Positions 55,078 through 60,000 of a stretch of 60,000 bases of DNA are shown here, one piece after another. A program made the position numbers and the translations under genes. The DNA is from Takakia lepidozioides (Eukaryota; Streptophyta; Takakiopsida; Takakiales; Takakiaceae): contig CM060733.1 in assembly GCA_030704615.1 (NCBI GenBank), positions 47,990,001-48,050,000 of the forward strand. The letters run 5' to 3'. A model generated the notes under the pieces. It ran no database searches. It saw nothing but the letters and a program-made list of their open reading frames with translations, and was not told the DNA's origin. Position 1 is the stretch's first letter. Every line of letters begins with the position of its first letter.

Positions 55078-57039
55078 TCTACAAAACCCAGAAAACCCAT
55101 AAATGGATTTGACCCTATCGACCTAACTCAGACGCATCTCTTTCTTTGATCCCTCTATGTGATGCGGGGAAAGATTCCTGACGTTGCCCATGATGGAGAT
55201 CAAAAAGATAGAATTGACTCAATTTCCAATTGATGCTGCAATTACAAAACGTGTTCTCTTTCCGTGTCCCTATGATCTTGATCTCTCCTTCGTAAACCCT
55301 ATGGATGGTAGTGAATACAGCAGCATACGAGGAATCAGAAAGCAGTTGGAAGATGGTGCTTGGTTAGTACGCTTGGCAATGCATAGATGTTAGTCTTGGG
55401 ATTGCACTCGATTTTCGAGTTTGGGTTTCATCGACTGCCACCTGCACTTCCGCCTCCTCGGTGCAAGTATAAAGAAGTTTGATGTCATTGAGAGGACTTG
55501 GATTTGATGCACGATCAAGATTGGTGTAAAATTAGTGACTGACCTTGACCTTTTTCCAAGTATTCTTTTACCATCCACAATTGTGACTTGCTTCTTCTTC
55601 CAAGATGTTGGCTAGGCGGATGAATTGCCATCTCTCTGCTCTTTCCAGAAAACTGAACAACAATTTGGTGTTACATAATCAAGGATCACCACTGACTCGG
55701 TCATGGAGTCTGGGTTCAGTCTTTGCATTGGCTGCAGGCACTTACTTGCAAGCCACTTAGTCCGTCGTTAAATGAGCAAGGGATGATGAGGTTTTATCTG
55801 CTCCAGAAGTCCTACAAAGAACAAGTCCCAGAAGTTGATGCCTGGAGCACCTCAGGACCTGCAGCTCCCTTTCCAGGCTGAAGATAGATTGAATCGTGTC
55901 CACTTTTATTCACTTACAGACCAACAGGATCGCTCGAGAGATTCATAGCAAGGAACCCAACTTGATCACGTCATTTCTATACACTAAGCCATGGCACACC
56001 ACGTTTGATGATAAAAACCTGTAACACAAAGGATAGTGAAGAAAAGACACTTTATGAGGGATGATATGTTATCACATCAGGGTGGCCTTTGGGGAAAAAA
56101 CCCAATCTTCCACCTCAGACAACAGTAGAAAGTGAAGGCGGTTCTGCACCAAAGAACTGGCTGAACTGCATCATTGCACAGTGCATAAGAGAATCATATC
56201 CAATTTATCACTGAGCAGTCCGCCATTGTTGTCTTGTATTTCCCAGATCAACTTCCTAACTTGAAATTGGGAAAAGACTACTCACAGCTGCCAAGGAGGC
56301 TCACACTCCTTGAGACCTAGCAAAGACAGGAACTAATGAACTGAGTTCGCTACCTTACTGGTTTGCACATAAGTGTTCCCTCCATTAAAAAATTGGGGTA
56401 TTGGACTAAGGAATGCCTCTATTGATTCAAGCATACCAGAGCTCTTGTGCAACTTTAGCAACTGCAAGAACTGCCAAGCTGACCCTGCACCAAGTCAAAA
56501 CGTCAGTCAAACAATCCAACCTCAACAGGATAACTACCAAACTTACTCCATGACAGAAGGGTAGTACTAAATATGAGATCAAATAATTCTGAAAGAAGCT
56601 ACATTCATGCTAATACCACTGGGATTGAAGAGCAGCATCCTCTGTTCATAATACCCTCACCTCAAGAATGGCTCTCATACCAACACAAATATATGAGAAG
56701 GTCCAAAATGAGCATGCAAATTGTACATGCAAGTTTAGAAACACATCGTTGGCAACAAATAGTGTTCAAATAGCTCGGCCCAACATATCTATGCAACCCC
56801 ACTCTATTAGTGACATACCACGTAACAAAAGGCTGGCATAGTGCATTTGCAGCTAAATGTGGGGTTTATGTCTTATAGCAGAGCCAATATAACATAAAAA
56901 AGAACATTATGAGAACTTTGTACTTCACACAAGTATCCCATTGATAAGCTTTCAACCTCCCAGCAAACACAGCATACTACTAGCATCAAGGTGCGGGAGC
57001 TGTACAAAATAGCAACGCGGAGATGTGGTAGATTGTTGC
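55078..57039. other. Intergenic between the pseudouridine synthase and LSM7 genes
   Basis: It includes the upstream region of the pseudouridine synthase and the 3' flank of LSM7. A 69-codon plus-strand frame at 55184-55393 has no known domain. No repeats or RNA genes recognised. Confidence 0.5.
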
Positions 57040-58854
57040 TCAGGTGGCCGCCGCAGCTTCAGGTGGCAAAAAGGGGTTGGGAATTTCATCAGTTCCATCT
57101 GTGGGCGCCACCAGCATCACAGCCGTTCCTCTACACACCTGCCAAGCCAAACAGATGTCTTCCTTAGCTAACAAAGAAACCTAAAATGATCACAAAAACT
57201 CTAGAATCCAAGGTATATCCTTTCACTGCTAAAAAACAATAAACATTTCACAACCTTTTATCCTCCAGCAAAGAGGGAGCCGCTTACTCGAAGGCTAGTA
57301 AAGATCGAGAACATAATTTGGGAAAGACCATATTTCTTGAGTTAAGAGAAAATACAATTCAGTTATCAAATAGCATGAAGGGGGAACTGTGAGAATGGAA
57401 GAAACAGGCTAGAAGACTCACGATTAAACCCAGAGGTCTCGTCTGGTCAGTTGTCTTCAGAGGATCATCTTGATCTACAGACAGACCCACAGTCATGCAC
57501 AACGCATTGATGTCAGCACTTCCGGGCTTGCCGAGGTATTGGGAATATGATGCAGCAAGATACAGGCACCATCTCACTCTCTCTGTGTTTCTTCTTCAGT
57601 AGCAGGAATCATTCCATGCATGGATGCACAATCACAAAGAATGGAATGTGGAAGCCTCCATCAAATTTTGTACATAGCCTGGTGTGAGTGACCACACAAA
57701 ACGCTACTCCAGACCCAACAGTCCAGCAAAAAAACCATAGGAAGAAACAAACGACAAAATGTGATTGCAGAGAGTAGGATCAAGAAGATACCCCTCAAGT
57801 TCTCAAGCGCTTCATCCAACACCAAATTCAGCAGCTGATCATAACCCTTCAACGTTCCTGTCACTGGGCACAACAGTGAGGCACACCTATGTCAACATGC
57901 CACCATCCGTTTTATCAGACACTAGTGTATACTAAAACTTATTCATTACACCTGCACCATTGCCAAAGGGAAGGGTAAAACCATGGGGAGCTCCCCTTGA
58001 CCTGGCATATAAACACCAAACAACATTTATACTCAAGTTTGGTGCAGAGCTCCACTACAAGAGGTAGAGACTGCAATGACAGTAGGCTTGCACCTTGTGA
58101 TCATTTAGCATGCGGCATTCTGAAACAATATGAACAATCTCTGCCAACAATTTTCGGAACAAACGGAACACACCTTGACGACCACCACTCAATTTCACAG
58201 ATACACCTTTGTCCACAAATTTGGACAAGTCCAGTACGGTCTCCTTTCTTCCTGACTGCAATACCCACTAGATTATCATCAGGTTTGAAACATTCTAGAA
58301 AAAAACGTGACACCCAACAAGAAAGGTAGAAGGAACCATAAACCCTTCCTCCCAGATCTCCTAAACCCCTAATTGCACTAAAAAAAAAATGATGGGGGCA
58401 TAACTGTTACTCACTTTCTAGCTATGTTCACATTTGGGGCATAACTCAGACTAACCACTCACTACGCCCAACTGAAACCAGTCGCCTGTCAAGCAAGCCT
58501 CCATCCCAAAACATCCTATGCGTAGTACGTTCTACATATGACTAAGCTGAAAATCCCACGTTAAAAAATCTCAATCAATGGCTCAGTTTCCTGCGAAACC
58601 TAAAGATGCTAAGGTGTCCGTCACAGTAGCCCCAATGCGATGCACACTCCATTTCTATAGCTGGAAAGTAGTTAGCTGTGCACCATGTCCTACTTTCTTT
58701 GGCGCTTCGAGAAACCATGTGTCCACGAAGAAATAAGGAGAAGAGACGGTGTTATACTCGAAACAACGCAGGCAGGGAGAGGACCAAGAAGGTGTAAGAC
58801 AGCAATACCACCACAGATGGACGAAAAGATTTATAGGGAGGAAACACGTACCAT
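57040..58854 (-). CDS. LSM7: LSM7, U6 snRNA-associated Sm-like protein
   Basis: Five coding exons on the minus strand (58852-58854, 58174-58255, 57792-57863, 57422-57474, 57040-57138) give exactly 102 residues. The sequence starts M, then SGRKETVLDLSKFVDKGVSV, and continues with the Sm1 motif, TGTLKGYDQLLNLVLDEAL, DPLKTTDQTRPLGLI and the Sm2 motif VCRGTAVMLVAPTDG. It ends in a short Pro/Ala tail. LSM7 is part of the LSM1-7 ring (mRNA decapping, cytoplasm) and the LSM2-8 ring (U6 RNA, nucleus). Length and wording match other plants closely. The first exon contributes only the ATG, with its splice donor directly after it. Confidence 0.96.
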
Positions 58855-59150
58855 TGTGAAAAATCAATGCCAGAAAAAATCACTCCCTGTGAAGTGCGAT
58901 TGAGAAAGAGAGACAGAGAGACAGAAGCGAACTTTGAGGTCAACCCTGATCACCAATATGGACGAAATGCTTCCATTCGTCCACATTTACGACGAACGAT
59001 TTTTCAAATGAAGGATAAATAAATCATCAGATTGATCGAAAGGTCATTCTGAGAAAACAATGAAACGAAAAAACACTAATCGTTCTACTATGAACGAGAA
59101 CTGATGGACGATAAGCTCCTGCAAAACATGCACACTCTACTCCCTTTCAG

Positions 59151-59197
<47 letters not shown>

Positions 59198-59232
59198 GTT
59201 GTCTCGGGTGGCTGGGGTAAAAGGAGGAGCAG
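58855..59232. promoter_or_regulatory. Shared upstream region of LSM7 and HP30-like genes, with CT repeat
   Basis: The two start codons are divergent and 378 bases apart, so this is a candidate bidirectional promoter. A run of about 20 CT dinucleotides at 59152-59193 lies in the leader of the plus-strand gene, a common feature of plant 5' leaders. No TATA element is convincing. Confidence 0.55.
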
Positions 59233-59517
59233 ATGATGCAGACCAGCAAGACACCAGGCAGGAGTTCGGCGATGGTGGCGGCCAATCCTGTGCAGGTAGT
59301 GCAAGCACGGGTGAAGCAGTTAGATGCGCAAGTTAAGGCTTGGTTACGGCAGCAGAATGCGGCCGTGGAGGTGGCTGTGGTGACAGCGGGCAGCGCAGTA
59401 CAGGGGGGTGTCATTGGTGCTCTCATGGGGACCTTCACAGCGGATATGGCGTCCTCCTTGCCCACTGCTGGGCCGGGTCTTAACGCACAAACCGCGGCCT
59501 CCCTCCAGCAGGCCAAG
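59233..59517 (+). CDS. Tim17/22/23-family protein, HP30-like, first exon
   Basis: The ATG at 59233 opens 95 codons, ending at AAG before a GT donor at 59518. The residues NPVQVVQARVKQLDAQVKAWLRQQNAAVEVAVVTAGSAVQGGVIGALMGTFTADMASSLPT match the start of plant HP30-type proteins, Tim17/22/23-family channels of the chloroplast inner envelope (and mitochondria). The Gly-rich helix AVQGGVIGALMG is the first membrane segment. The next exon must lie beyond the window: the acceptor-like site at 59970 leads straight to an in-frame stop. Family confidence is moderate because only the first part is visible. Confidence 0.75.
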
Positions 59518-60000
59518 GTATTAATCTTAGCAATCTTGTTTGGGTTATGTCATTTTGGTTACATGTGCCCTAATGGATTTATAGCTCTTTCGTCGTTCGG
59601 TGCATGGCTGTCTTCTGATCTCCTGGGATTGTGTTGTTATTTCTTGATCGATTGGTGTCCCGTCATGGCCTTCAATCCTCATACTGTGCTTGTTGCTTTT
59701 AAGTTTCTGTCGTATCCTTTTCTCTCAATTTTGTTGAGTAGGTCATCGTATTACAGACAGATTAGGGTTTTACAGCTTTCTTCATAAGCCCGGTGGTCTC
59801 TCTCTCACACGCACGCACGCACACACACAGAGATGACACTCAGAGAAATGACGTAACACCCACCGAACAGTACAATCTCAAGCTCGTCAATGAGGTTTGG
59901 GTGCTGAAGAGGCTCGAGCCTAGAAGAGATTTGCACGTAAGGTATTTCATTAGTGGGGTTTTACTTGCAGACACTGTAACAACATTAGAGGACATGTTTC
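59518..60000 (+). other. First intron of the HP30-like gene
   Basis: Sequence after the donor at 59518, T-rich, with a short CA repeat (CACGCACGCACGCACACACAC) near 59805. No exon recognised before the window ends. Confidence 0.6.

Noticed and set aside
59958-60000. Second exon of the HP30-like gene after the acceptor-like site at 59970
   Set aside because: The continuation in phase meets TAA after two codons and does not match the family.

Overview
The window is nuclear DNA of a land plant. It has spliced genes with GT-AG introns, a PLS-type pentatricopeptide repeat (PPR) gene, an F-box/kelch-like family, plant-type O-fucosyltransferase exons and dense nested transposons. The PPR repeat style and the transposon load suggest a seed-free plant (moss, lycophyte or fern). 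That lineage call is inference.

Left part (1 to 28 kb) is mostly mobile DNA. A partial F-box gene (1-870) is followed by a LINE remnant and dispersed repeats. From about 4.07 to 16.3 kb lies a minus-strand Ty3/gypsy retrotransposon whose polyprotein reads Gag, two zinc knuckles, aspartic protease, a complete-looking C5 cytosine DNA methyltransferase of DNMT3 type, reverse transcriptase, RNase H, integrase and a C-terminal PHD finger. A further ORF of unknown family precedes gag. The methyltransferase sits in a 1060-codon open frame in the same frame and orientation as protease and reverse transcriptase, so it belongs to the element. Element-borne methyltransferases are known from dinoflagellate and charophyte retrotransposons; this order, with a PHD finger at the integrase end, is the most interesting thing in the window. 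From 17.1 to 18.2 kb is a foldback element whose arms are strings of CAATTCAATTGAATTG palindromes. From 19.3 to 27.8 kb is one LINE with its middle 3.7 kb inverted, interrupted by a 1.9 kb DNA transposon (9-bp target duplication) that carries a tandem array of palindromes.

Middle part (28 to 42 kb) is a duplication zone. A nearly full-length but broken F-box gene, a frameshifted PPR gene, a captured O-fucosyltransferase fragment with its introns, and a third F-box copy are joined into chimeras. The third F-box copy is split by a 2.98 kb insert and carries a 40-bp templated inverted insertion.

Right part (42 to 60 kb) is conserved housekeeping sequence with reconstructable exons: a four-RRM polypyrimidine tract-binding protein (minus, 14 coding exons), a PUS1/TruA-type tRNA pseudouridine synthase (minus, 4 exons), LSM7 (minus, 5 exons, the first coding only the start codon) and, divergent from LSM7, the first exon of a Tim17/22/23-family protein like HP30. 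PTB and LSM7 act on RNA processing and decay, and PUS1 modifies tRNA. They are ordinary single-copy genes and are not linked functionally to the retroelement.
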